DNA of 64,000 nt. Origin: Bufo bufo. Taxonomy: Eukaryota; Chordata; Amphibia; Anura; Bufonidae. The DNA is taken from assembly GCF_905171765.1 (NCBI RefSeq), contig NC_053390.1:510553565-510617564 (forward strand). Reading direction: 5' to 3'. Within the stretch, counting starts at the first letter, position 1; each line of letters begins with the position of its first letter. This document shows, one piece after another, positions 41,140 to 51,608 of this stretch. Below the pieces are notes generated by a model. It had not been told where the DNA came from and ran no database searches. It was given only the letters and a program-made list of their open reading frames with translations. The position numbers and the translations under genes were made by a program.

Positions 41140-42826
41140 TGCCGCCTCCCCTTCAGGGTACCTACTTAAGAATGACGCCATCCTTTCCAGTCACACTGGC
41201 TTCCTTCCCTTTTTGACTATTTCCTCTGAAACATCTACTAGCCCCATGTGCTCCCCCACAGGAAGTGCACTCATGCTTGAATTTGCACTTCGCCCCAAAC
41301 TTACACCCTTCTTCATTAAACAAAAAACACAGTCCTTTTGCCGACTCTGTAGTAAACGTGGATTGGCTAGATCCTTCTTCCTCCCCCGAAAGGACTTACA
41401 CATTCTAACTGGCACCGTGACTTTTAGCCATAATGCGATATCCTTGTGGTCCCAATGAATGTTGGGACGCACAGCCTTCCGCTGGCAGAATTGTTCGTCA
41501 TAACATAGCAAAGCTTGGCCACCATAAACCCAATATGCCTCGCTAATCGCGTCAAGACAGCAAAAAAGCACCGAACAACATTCAGGCGCCTTTTCCCCAG
41601 TAACACTGGCTAAAATGGCAAACGCTTGCAGGCAATTAGCAAATGTGCGCAGAATCAATCGATACCGGCGCTTTCCTACTTCTTCATCTTTTTTACTGTC
41701 GTCCTTTCTGGCCCTATACAGATTAAAACGCTCAACAGATTTCAACATACTCCCCTTTCCAAATCCAATCTCTTACGTCTTGTTTTAAATGTGCTCCTAA
41801 AGGGCCGTCAAAGCACACATAAACCTCCCCTCGTGCAGCATCATCCACCCTAACCGACTCCGCCTTCAACGAGCCCCCAGCCTGAGTCTATACTGACACA
41901 GAACTCGAACACGACAGCCCAGCGTTCCCACCCGTAACGCCCCCAACCTGTGTATGGACTGCACTCATCCCCCTGCTATATAACGGGTTGAACTCAGAAC
42001 CCGTTATACCCCATGCAGGGAGCGGCAACCCCCCCACATGGCCCCCCTTCTGCTGCTAACGACGCCAAACCCACTTACAAGCCACCGCCCCAAGTCCCTG
42101 GAGGATCCCCCAGCCCCTCCACCCCCAAAGGTACTAAGGATAGATAAGAAAGGCCCCCATGGTAACTCACCAGGCTGCCTTGGTGCTGTGATCCCACCAG
42201 CCGCAGATCCTGAATCCCGTCCAGATGCCGTTCCCACCAAAGATCCGGTATCCAGATGTGGCAGGCCAGCGGCAACGGATGAAGTGGATCCCAGGGGCCC
42301 TGAAGCAGATGTGCTGGTGCTGATTGATGAAGAGGAGGGCAGGCTTTTTTTCAGCCGACCTGATGCTGTCTACTGCACTGAATAACGGGAGGCCAGCGAA
42401 CTGGCCTTCCCCCCCCCCCCCCGCTGCTGCAGGGGGAAACAGCACAGTCCTCACTACCATAACTGCGCCGGGCGCCCTCCCCTGTAACTGACGCCAAACC
42501 CGCTGCCATAATCACTAGTGCTGCTAAGTCTCCTGCGTCTGTTGGAGTACCGCCGCGCACATGGATTCCTCCCACGGCGGGACGACCGAGAAGGAAGCTG
42601 CATCTCACATGCCCGGCGTGGAGGGTCCCTGGACTATGGTGACCTGCTCTGGACTGAGGCGCACCGGCGGCCGTGACCGCCGTGGCCGGAGCATCTCCTG
42701 CTGCACGGACCTGTCCCCTACTTCCTCCTCCCTGAGCAGACCCTGAAGCTGGGCCTTTAACCATTCCGGTCCCTGCACAACAGCCTTCTCATGCAGCTGG
42801 CGGATTAACTCCTCCACTTCAGCCAT
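41140..42826 (-). pseudogene. Ngaro gag-like ORF1
   Basis: The ATG at 42826 starts MAEVEELIRQLHEKAVVQG, a helical N-terminus. A GC-rich, frame-broken middle follows, with poly-C at 42411-42422. The C-terminal 180 codons (41748-41191) are basic and contain a CVFCLMKK cysteine pair (about 41330). The position before RT and the helical start are typical of Ngaro ORF1. The middle cannot be followed reliably. Confidence 0.6.
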
Positions 42827-42837
42827 TTTTAAGGTGA

Positions 42838-43040
42838 GCTGCCTGTATTTTCACAGTGCCCCTGTCTGGCTAAATTCTTTTCTAAAATGGTCCATTCTTC
42901 CTCTCTTGCCACAATATTTAAGGCACCCCCTTTCCTCCTCCCATACCTTTAAACCCACCAATCGCCTAATCTCTTTCGCTGACGCCTCCCCTTGTCATGC
43001 TGGCCTTTCCCCAGGCTGCGCCCTTTAGTCCGGCCACACT
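42838..43040. repeat. Ngaro repeat A1
   Basis: It runs from GCTGCCTGTATTTTCACAG to CGGCCACACT and is the 5' copy of A2 (37806-38009). It forms the right border of the element against Tc1-D, which resumes GGATCAGG at 43041. Confidence 0.93.
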
Positions 43041-43490
43041 GGATCAGGTTTTTATTAAGAATTTCTCTGCACTTTGCTCTATTCAGCTTTCCTTCAACTC
43101 TGACCAGTCTCCCTGTCCCAGATGCTAAAAAACACTTGCACAGCATAATGCTGCCATCACCATGCTTCACTGTGTGGATAGTATTGGATAGTGCCTTAGT
43201 TTCTCCTAATGGTTATAATTGAGGCCAAAATATCGAATCTTGATTTCACCAGAACAGAGAATCTTGCTTCTCGTAGTCTCAGGTTCCTCTATGTGCTTTT
43301 TTTTTTGCAAACTTTCATGTGTCTTTTACTATGGAGAGACTTCTTTCTGTCTACTCTGCCATAAAGCCTAGATAAGTCGAATGCTGCAGTGATGGTTGAC
43401 ATTCTGGAAGTTTCTTCCATCTGCACACAGGATCTCTGGAGCTCAGCCAGAGTGATCATTGGGTTCTTGGTCACCTCAGTCATCTCTCTC
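43041..43490 (-). pseudogene. Tc1-D transposase, central part
   Basis: Blocks in order on the minus strand: EVTKNPMITLAELQRSCVQ (about 43480-43425), LYGRVDRKKSLHSKRHMK (about 43370-43315) and, after a frameshift, KHGDGSIMLCKCF (about 43168-43130) to the Ngaro border at 43040. The DNA-binding N-terminus is missing because the repeat at 43498-45110 replaced it. Confidence 0.85.
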
Positions 43491-43497
43491 AGACATC

Positions 43498-45110
43498 TCC
43501 GTTTCCTAGTTTTCCATCACCCTCCCACCTCCTGAACACCCCATCCTGCCACTCCCAATACTGTGCCTGCTGTGCTCCCCAATGTTATACTGCAGAAACA
43601 GTCCCCCTGAAAATATTAGTACCAGAAAGTGCCTCCTTCAATATCTATTGGATTAGAGTGCCCTAAAATATAACTGCACCCAGCAAATAGTGTCCCTGAC
43701 ACTAATAGTGTAAATGTAATGTTACCTCAAAATAATTGTGCTAAACTGATACTGTACCAGGGTGCCCCCCAGAGTAATAGTGCTCCCCAAAGTTCCATTG
43801 TGCCCATACTAGTAATCATGTTCCCTATAGCCCCCAGTAATAATAATTCTCGTTATGCCTGCCAGTACCAAAATACTCCATTATAATGTGTGACAGTACC
43901 AAAATGCCCCCTTATAATGTCTGACACTACAAAAAATACCCCTATAATGTGCACCAGTACAAAAACTATCCCCTTATAATATGCGTCAGTGCAAATACCC
44001 CCTTACAATATACGCCGGTACAAAAAATAGCCCTTGATATTGTGTGCCAGTACAAAAAATACCCCCTCCCTTTCAGATTAGACCCCCATATGAAACCCTA
44101 AATAAGACCCCCATATCAGATCCTCAGACCCCCATATCAGATCCTCAGATAAAACCACCATAGGATCTTCATGTTAGACCTCATCAGACCTCAGATCAGA
44201 CCCCTTTAGACTTCCATGTAAAACCCCCATATCAGACCCCAAATTAGGACTCCATTTCAGACCCTCCAATATCAAACCTCCATGTAAAACCCCCATATCA
44301 AACCTAAGTTCAGACCACTTTTAGACCTCCATGTCAGACCCCTGCATCAGACCTCAGATCAAGACTCCATGTCAGAACCCCCCCCCATTTCAGTCCTCAA
44401 ATCAGACACTCCAATTATCAGACCTCAAATCAGATCCCCCAAGTATCAGACCTCAAATCAGACCCCCCAAGTGTCAGACCTCAAATCAGAACCCCCAAGT
44501 ATCAGACATCAAATCAAAGCCCTCCAAGTATCATACCTCAGATCAGACCCCCCTATGTATCATACCTCAAATCAGAGCCCCCAAAGTATCAGACCACAGA
44601 TCAGACCCCCCAAGTATCAGACCTCAAATCAGAACCTCAGTACCCCCCCCCCCACCCCAAGTATCAGATGTCAAATCAGACCCCCCCCACCCCCAAGTAT
44701 CAGACCTCAAGTCAGGTCCGGTGGTCTCCCCAGCTCTCTTAGCTCCCGGTCCTCTCCATCCCACGCTGCACTGTCATCTGACTGCCTACAGCGTCAGATC
44801 ATAGTGCACACGCTATGTCCTGATGCTGTACCAGTCAGGACACAGCAGTGTGGCCTGGAGGAGACCAGGGAGAAGGGGTGAGTACAGCTCTCGCAGCGCT
44901 TCACTCCCTCTGCCTCCTACAGACTAGTGAGCAGTTCAATAATGTAAGTACTCACTAGTATTCACTTTATAAACGCTCCCTAATATTCACTTTATGCGTC
45001 TTATAAAGTAAAAAATACAGTGCCACTGGCAAGGGGGCCCTGTGGCTCCCCTGGCTTGGGGGCCTGGTCACAACTGTGACTGCTGCAACCCCCTGTAGCT
45101 ATGGTACTGG
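43498..45110 (-). repeat. Inverted copy of the G-rich repeat family, inserted in Tc1-D
   Basis: From 43500 to about 43900 the reverse complement matches 11340-11770, including GTCCCTGACACTAATAGTGT and CTGATACTGTACC. It is followed by AGTACAAAAAATACCCC phrases and a tandem repeat (44290-44715). The insertion removes the start of the Tc1-D transposase. No terminal repeats were defined. Confidence 0.65.
44290..44715. repeat. About 28-bp tandem repeat (TATCAGACCTCAAATCAGAC)
   Basis: At least 12 copies of a unit with TCAGACCTCAAATCAGACCC and CCCCAAG follow each other with small length changes. Looser related phrases extend left to about 44080. Confidence 0.9.
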
Positions 45111-45259
45111 ACAGAGGTGTAGCTTTCCAAATCATGTCCAGACAACTAAACTTACCACAGGTGGACTCCAATAAAGGTGTAGAAACCTCTTGAAGATGAT
45201 CAATAGAAATGGGAGACTCCCAGAGCACAATGTCAAGTGTCATAGCAAAGGGTATGAAT

Positions 45260-46131
45260 CAGGGGCGCTGCTAGGGTCGGAAAACATCCAGGGCTAAAGC
45301 CCACTTTGTTGAAATTTGCATAATAACAATTAACATACAAGCCAACGTACTTAAATAACAGATTTTATTTCTATGGAGGTTCCGGAGATAGCTATGTACA
45401 GCAATCGGCTATCTCTGGCACTCCTATAAAAAAAGAATAGAGTAATTGTGCACATTTCTGACTAGCCAATTGTCCATTTCAGGTGGGCTTCACAGGATAC
45501 AGAGCCTCCATTATCCTGATCTGAGGAAGGGGGGGCTGGGGGGGGTTGGGGAACCCATAGGACCGTCACCAATGCAATAGTGGATAAGGGATAACTTTCT
45601 TTATCTGTAAATTGGAATAATCCTTTAATGCTGAAATAAAATTTGTAAAAATAAAAATGTAAAGGTTCATTTTGTGTCCCTCGCTAACTCTGCATACAAT
45701 TATCGGGAAGGAACAGTTCATTCCTGATAACTGTCTGCTGCTTGTTAGTGGAGGTGAAGAACTACATTTACACTTACAGGCTGGTGTCATGGAACATGTG
45801 TGCACACCTTGTACTTGTTCCGCTGATCCGCTACTTGCGAGCTGCGCGGGCATGAGTTCAGTCACTTCGGTGTGCAATCCCGTCCTGCGGCACGTGATTC
45901 CGCGAGACCCGTGACCTCCCGCGGCAGGTCTCGCGGGATCACGCACCGCAGGATGGGATTGTGCACTGAAGTGACAGCGGAACATGGGGGGATGATCTGT
46001 GGGGTTGCCCAGGTCTAATCAATATTAAAGGGCCCTGGAATAGCCAAAAATGCTACCAGCATAACATTTGGGGTACTGGACAAAACATCCGGGGCTCAAG
46101 CACCGAATGTTTTGACCTAACGACGCCCCTG
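45260..46131. mobile_element. hAT-type MITE, 872 bp, CAGGGGCG ends
   Basis: The ends CAGGGGCG and CGCCCCTG are inverted, and the 8-bp flanks GTATGAAT (45252-45259 and 46132-46139) are identical, giving a clear hAT signature. No transposase is present. A strong hairpin lies at about 45860-45975. It splits the right non-coding part of Tc1-D. Confidence 0.92.
45860..45975. repeat. GC-rich hairpin with about 47-bp stem
   Basis: The arm around CACTTCGGTGTGCAATCCCG pairs with the arm around GATGGGATTGTGCACTGAAG with about five mismatches, and the loop region is TCTCGCGGGATC-like. It is internal to the CAGGGGCG MITE. Confidence 0.85.
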
Positions 46132-46241
46132 GTATGAATACTTATGTCCATGCAAAATTCTAGTTTTTCCTTTTTAATCAGTTTGCAAATATTGTTTGCA
46201 AAAAAAAAGAAAGGGTCTAAAGACTTTTTGTATGCACTGTA

Positions 46242-46626
46242 GCACAAATAACCTACAGACTAAACAAAAATCACAGAAAAGAAAAAAAAATCCTGCACGA
46301 TGTTATAAATAAATATATGAATATGCATGGCTACATTTACAAAAAAATAAAAAATAATGCACTAAGATTAAATATTATATATGGACTAAGCCCTCATTCT
46401 GATATGATAAAATCTGAGATTCTCAGCCAATATATTTTAATCAAAACACATCTGTGCCCGCCAAAGTGGTCTCAGTCAAGGCAGGTCCTACTCTATGCCA
46501 TTGGGCATCTATATTCAGGAGAGCAGACCGCATATATAGTGTACTGCTCCTAGTTACCTCTGTGTGCAACAAGCAATCAATGAGAGGAGGAACAAGCACA
46601 GCTATATGTACCTTCTAATTAAGGTC
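46242..46626. other. Apparently single-copy AT-rich sequence
   Basis: Flanks Tc1-D on the right. No repeat structure or protein signature was found. It is a candidate for ancestral host DNA. Confidence 0.3.
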
Positions 46627-46634
46627 GCCTATGG

Positions 46635-46781
46635 CAGGGCTGGCCAACCTGAGGCTCTCCAGCTGTTGCAAAACTACAACTCCCAGCATGCCCAGACAGC
46701 CTACAGCTATCAGTCTACAGCATGGCATGGTGAGAATTGTAGTTTTACAACAGCTGGAGAGCCGCAGGTTGGCCAACCCTG
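46635..46781. mobile_element. Palindromic hAT-type MITE, 147 bp
   Basis: Arms of about 60 bp, starting CAGGGCTGGCCAACCTG and including CTCTCCAGCTGTTGC and AAACTACAACTC-like sequence, form an almost complete foldback. The 8-bp flanks GCCTATGG (46627-46634 and 46782-46789) are identical. This type of element is widespread in fish and frog genomes. Confidence 0.93.
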
Positions 46782-46789
46782 GCCTATGG

Positions 46790-47160
46790 GATAGGCATGG
46801 CAAAATACAGGGTATCCCTTTAACTGTGCCTTCCTAATCTGACACAACATCCAGACAATGCAGATCACAAACAACACTGCATAGCAGGCAATTACTGGTA
46901 CTTCATAATGCAGCTTCAACCTTCCTGGGTTTCTAACACCATAGACTGTTATGGAAAACCTCTTTGGGAGAGACTTCAAAGGGCCTCCAAGTCTGTCAGC
47001 GTGGATCAAATTAAGTCCTTTGCGATGCATTGGAGAGAAAGAAAGACATAGATACAGTACAGTGTTTCCAAGTTTCTCTGGGAAACAATGCCCTGCAGAG
47101 TTATTTTATTATCAACAGACATAATTGACAGGATTGCAATAATCAAATCAGTGTAAAGCA
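46790..47160. other. Apparently single-copy sequence
   Basis: No repeat or secure coding signal. A minus-strand frame includes a hydrophobic run (CYAVLFVICIVWMLCQI) that could mimic a membrane segment, but there is no start, splice or homology support. Confidence 0.3.
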
Positions 47161-47419
47161 AAACTACACATAGACATGATGCAAATCACATAAGGTACAG
47201 GAGACATTATATGTATCTGTCCATATGGAAGTTCTCCAGGTCCCCAATACTATACCAGTAGGAACTGGTTTTGTCCAGTTTGCACCATTCAATGGACATA
47301 GCTTATGAACCCTAAATGATCCTACAATAAGGGATACAAAGGGGGATGTGTGAGATGTATAGTAAATGTAGAACTCGTCTTTATCATACAGCACCAGAAT
47401 CATACCCATTATATAAATA

Positions 47420-47797
47420 CAGCATGTTCTATGCTGCTTGCTCTGTGACTCCATGTTCTGTGCCCTCTTGCTCTGTGCCACTATGTTCTGTTCCTCCTTG
47501 CTCTCTGCCTCCATGTACTGTGCCCCCATGTTCTGTCCCGCCATGTTCTGTGCATCCATACTCTGTGCCCCCTTGCTCTGTGCTCCCTTGCTCTCTGCCT
47601 CCATGTACTGTGCCGCATGCACCGTGCACCCATGTACTGCACCCCCTTGCTTTGTGCCTTCATGTTCTGTGTCCCCTTGCTCTGTGGCAACATTCTCTGT
47701 GCTCCCATGCTCTGCTCCCCTATGAATTGTGCCCAATGCACTGTGCCTCTTTGCTTTGTGCCTCCATGTGCTGTAACCCCATGCTCTGTGCCACATT
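47420..47797. repeat. 15-bp degenerate minisatellite, about 25 copies
   Basis: Units such as CTGTGCCCCCATGTT and CTGTGCTCCCTTGCT repeat every 15 bp with few indels. Since 15 is a multiple of three, all six frames are open over long distances and encode artificial pentapeptide repeats. Flanking DNA (to about 47900) looks like part of the same repetitive element. Confidence 0.92.
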
Positions 47798-48302
47798 ATA
47801 ATACTCACCTTTCCATGATCCCACAAAGTTATCAGCGATGCAGTCCAGGCCTCTTCAGGTATCTGTGAAACGTTGTGGACAGCACAATGATGTCATTGCA
47901 CCGCCTGTGTCACAACAGAACACCTAATGACAGGGCAGGGAACAAATGTTTCTAATGTCTGGAAAAAAAAATTATATGTACAAAATAATGCCAACATAAA
48001 GTAGACATATGGTGAATATTATAACCATTTTATGAGGTATCACTATTCACTATCTGTCTTCAAAGCAGAGAAATTCTAATTTGGAAAATAGTGAATTTTT
48101 CCAAATTTTCTGTCAATTTTGAATTTATTTTTATAAATAAAGGTAAAACATATCATCCCAAATTTGCCACTAACATGAAGTACAATGTGTCAAAAGAAAA
48201 GAATCTCAGAATCAGTTAGATAAGTAAAAGCATCCCAAAGTTATTAGCACATAAATTGACAGATTTCCATCAAGATGTTTTTTAAAAGGTAAAACGCTAT
48301 GG
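47798..48302. other. AT-rich non-coding sequence
   Basis: No feature found beyond a short stretch (GACAGCACAATGATGTCATTG at about 47879, shortened) that resembles repetitive frog DNA. Confidence 0.3.
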
Positions 48303-48655
48303 GGAAGATTTTTCATCTTCCTTGCAACTGAAAAGTGGCGTTAAAAAGTTATAAACTATGTGCATCTTCCACATTTTATGTCATCCGCCCCACTTTTCAG
48401 AAAGAGGTTGTGTCAAGGGTGGGAAGTGGCCAGCAGTTGCGACAAATTTATCTTCATTTATGCCAGTTTTTTTGTGCAAATGAAGCCAGAAATCTACAGC
48501 AGCTCTGAGCATAAATTTGGCGCATGGACTACTGGGGATGCGCCAATTTTACTATAAGGCCTAAGCCTCGTCATAAATTAGGCGCATTCTCTGGCAGTGC
48601 AGGGGATATAAAGACTAATGCAGAAAGAGCTGATCTTGATAAATTTCCCAATGGA
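48303..48655. mobile_element. MITE-like element related to 35190-35995
   Basis: The left end GGGGAAGATTTTTCATC and right end GATAAATTTCCC are roughly inverted. The interior shares GGCGCAT, TTTATGCC and AAATTTATC phrases with the element at 35190. TSDs were not resolved. Confidence 0.45.
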
Positions 48656-49267
48656 CACAATTATTGGATCCTCCCTGCCTATAAAACCCACCTTCATCTA
48701 CTCCAAAGCCTCTAATTTAAAAAATAATTATAATAATGTATTAACAGGCACTCTACCATCTGGGAGTGCATCAAGGTGCAATTCTGAAATAATGTATCCC
48801 TCAAATCAAAATACATAAATATTAAATAAGTACAATAAAAAATCAATACATAAAAAATTTAAAGTTTAAAAATATGTCCACAATAATAGCAAAAATTAGT
48901 ATTTCTCATAAATAGATAATGGACTATCAGATATACAGTATGTTCTGCTTTTTGTAAACATTAGTTCATGATTGAGATATAGTAGACTTTGGATTAGTAA
49001 AAATAAAAATAAAACATTAAAAAATATATAGTTCCTGATATGAAAAAGAGTAGTTGGTATTAGTGGTATTAGTTGATCATGATTGCAATATTTAGTCAAT
49101 GTTCATGATTATGTTTGGTCAATGATCCCAATAATTTGTTAATTCCGTATATAAATGATTAATTTAATACATTGAATGGATATGCAGTATCTGTTGATTC
49201 GTTATTTAATGTTCAGAAGAATATATGTATATATAGAGAGTTTTTTTTAGGTTTAATGGTATCACGT
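48656..49267. other. AT-rich non-coding sequence
   Basis: Long A/T-rich stretch without recognisable repeats or coding. It may be ancestral DNA beside the gypsy-3 LTR. Confidence 0.3.
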
Positions 49268-49917
49268 TTGATATGGCAGGTAACAGACATGCGGCGCAGA
49301 GGGAAGGGAAGGAGAGTACCCTTTTACTAGGGAGAGGGATAAGTGGTGACCCCCTAACTCACCTAGCACTGGCACCTGGCTGCCCTGACGTCCCTAGACG
49401 GGCTACTAACCTGTACACCGATCACTTGCCTTGTCCCTGGCTTACCCTGAAATAAGCCCTAGGTAGTGATTAGGATGGTGGGAACACTAGTCCGCACCAC
49501 TGACACCTAGGGTAACAACAGGGAAAGGACAAACACCACAAACAATCCCAGAAGGGAGACAACAAACAGGAGAGAACCGGAGAGCTGACAGCACCAGTTC
49601 CAACAGCTCCACAGAAACTCCAACTCCACCAGAGGTCAGAATAGAAGAACTGGAAAAAAAAAAGGTCTATATCTGGCAACAAGGGAAGCAGAAAGTGATA
49701 ATATATAGTAGTGGGGAGTAGCTGACAGAGAACAGCTGAAAGGAAAAGCTACAGATTCCTCAAATGGACTAAAATGATCGCAAACCTAAGCAGGAAAACC
49801 TGGACCAGAATCCATTCCCACCACTAGGTCATGGAGCGATCTCTTGAAACAAAGCGAGTAGCCACCTGCTGCGACCTTCTGACACCAGGAACAACAGGGT
49901 CAGCGATAGGTCGTGAC
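49268..49917 (-). repeat. LTR of an old gypsy element (gypsy-3), interrupted at its end
   Basis: The block ends GGTCGTGAC at 49917 and resumes after the nested elements at 58184 (ACCCTTGTCACA), directly followed by GAACCCCC, a complement of a polypurine tract, and gypsy coding remnants (58200-58440). This matches the 3' LTR layout of gypsy-2. The left border is uncertain. Confidence 0.6.
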
Positions 49918-50037
49918 TAGTGTTGAGCGCGAATATTCGAATAGCGAATATTAATCGCGAATATTGCAACTATCGCAAATATTTTGAATATAGTGCTATA
50001 TATTCGCTAAATATCGAATATTCATAATTTTTTAACA

Positions 50038-50135
50038 TCTGAAAACATGATTCCTCCCTGCTTCTTTCTTGTGGGTCAATGAGTCATTGGCCCACAAGCA
50101 ACTTAAGCAGGAAGGAATCATGTTTTCATATGGAA
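50038..50135. repeat. Hairpin, about 40-bp arms
   Basis: The arm with GAAAACATGATTCCTCCCTG pairs with the arm with GGAAGGAATCATGTTTTCAT, and the loop is flanked by CTTGTGGGTC / GGCCCACAAG. It lies in the left part of the AT-rich MITE. Confidence 0.9.
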
Positions 50136-50212
50136 AATAAAATGCTGAATATTTAAAAAAAACTAATATATAGCAATATAGGGAATATATTCGTTATTTA
50201 GAATATTCACAT

Positions 50213-50440
50213 TTTTTTCTCCAATCTGTACAGTTGTTCTCATACTCCTCACCGAGAAGCGTCCCTGTCACCATAAGAACGCCTGTGGTTTAGAAAATAC
50301 CATTGGATTTGAGTTTTCCCTGAGATCGAGAAAACTCAGATCCGATGGTATATTCTAACCCACAGGCGTTCCCATGGTGACGGGGACGCTTGTCGGGGAG
50401 GAGTATGCCAAAGTAGAATAACAGTACAGATTGAAAAAAA
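50213..50440. repeat. Hairpin, about 105-bp arms
   Basis: The arm around AATCTGTACAGTTGTTCT through CGTCCCTGTCACCATAAG pairs with an arm ending ACAGTACAGATTG, with about 85-90 percent matching by eye and a loop of only a few bases. It is a second foldback inside the AT-rich MITE. Confidence 0.9.
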
Positions 50441-50965
50441 AAAAAGACGAATATTCTAAATAACGAATATATTTGCCATATTGCTATAACTTCATTTTTT
50501 AGAATATTCGTCATATTCTAAAACACGAAGTTATGGCAATATAGCGAATATTCGTGAAATACACATATAGACTGCAATTTAGCTAATATAGTGCTATAGT
50601 ATTTTTTTTTATAGTGTACATTTTTTCCAAATCTGAACAAAATACAGGGTGGGCCATTTATATGGATACACCTTAATAAAATGGGAATGCTTGGTGATAT
50701 TAACTTCTTGTTTGTGGCACATTAGTATATGTGACGGGGGAAACTTTTCAAGATGGGTGGTGACCATGGCGGCCATTTTGAAGCCGGACATTTTGAATCC
50801 AACTTTTGTTTTTTCAATAGGAAGAGGGTCATGTGACACATCAAACTTATTGGGAATTTCACAAGAAAAACAATGGTGTGCTTGGTTTTAACATAACTTT
50901 ATTCTTTCATGAGTTATTTACAAGTTTCTGACCACTTATAAAATGTGTTCAATGTGCTGCCCATT

Positions 50966-51608
50966 TGTCACGGCTGTGTGTGAGCAACAATAGTATACAC
51001 AGTAAAAGAGCTACTGACCGGACCCAAACTAGGGAGGATAAAGGGTGACCCCTGTCAGACCCTCAAAGCTCTCCCTATTCTGCTAAAGCACATGCCCGGA
51101 TCCAAATGGCGGAACGAGGCATGCCCACGTGCCTAAGACTGATGACCACTGTAACCCCTACAATAGTGGAAGGGGCACGGCCACCGGTGCCCTACTCAGT
51201 ATATGGAGGGAACCGTGGCCACCTCAGATCCAGTCAGAAAATAATCAGGTACACAACAATGTCTGTACACTTAGCTGAAGGTGTTGCAGCCGCAGAGAAG
51301 ACGGATCCAAGGACAGCTGGCAATATCCGGAGTGCTTGCTGCAGCAGAACACAGGTCCAGTGAACTGATAGCTACAAGTGAAGATACTAAAGCAAGAGCT
51401 ACAACTGAAATGAGAACTATAATCCACGCCCTACAATAGGAGGAGGGGTGATATAAAGAGAGGGAAATCAAATGCATGAGGAACAGCTGGGAGGAAGGAA
51501 ACCAGAAGTAAACAGAGCAGTGAGAACTCCTCCCAGCTCTAGTAGTGACATCATCACAGGGGTGGAGAAACAGAGCTGTGAGAACGTCCCAAAGCTATGG
51601 TAGTGACA
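50966..51608 (-). repeat. 3' LTR of gypsy-2
   Basis: It is 643 bp with TG...CA ends. On the minus strand a TATA-like CTCTTTATATCACC lies at about 51452-51465. It differs from the 5' LTR at single positions such as CCCGGATCC versus CCCAGATCC. The polyprotein frame runs into it and stops at 51554-51556. Confidence 0.95.

Larger units (their letters stand above)
36409..43040 (-). mobile_element. Ngaro-type tyrosine-recombinase retrotransposon
   Basis: Read on the minus strand, the order is repeat A1 (43040-42838), gag, RT/RNase H, tyrosine recombinase, SGNH hydrolase, repeat B1 (about 38160-38011), repeat A2 (38009-37806), a solo LTR insertion, and repeat B2 (about 36780-36409). This A1-genes-B1-A2-B2 arrangement of split direct repeats is the hallmark of Ngaro elements. 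No clear TSD flanks it, as expected for recombinase-mediated integration. All genes are decayed. It lies inside the transposase of Tc1-D. Confidence 0.93.
35076..46239 (-). mobile_element. Tc1-like transposon (Tc1-D) exploded by nested insertions
   Basis: The left terminus CAAGTGAATTCGGAAAG (35076) and the right terminus ending TTTTTGTATGCACTG (46239) belong to one Tc1 family whose ends carry the phrase TTCAGACCC. TA flanks both ends (35074-35075 and 46240-46241). Segments of the same transposase and of its flanking non-coding DNA lie at 35076-35190, 35996-36408, 43041-43497 and about 45110-46239, in consistent order and orientation. Four other elements have inserted in between, making about 1.9 kb into 11.2 kb. 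Confidence 0.88.

Noticed and set aside
42004..42764. GC-rich frames on both strands considered as a host gene exon
   Set aside because: They lie between the Ngaro A1 repeat and its gag C-terminus and fit a decayed ORF1 middle region.
46710..47030. Minus-strand frame with a hydrophobic segment, considered as a host membrane-protein exon
   Set aside because: Part of it overlaps a MITE, there are no convincing splice sites, and I recognise no family.
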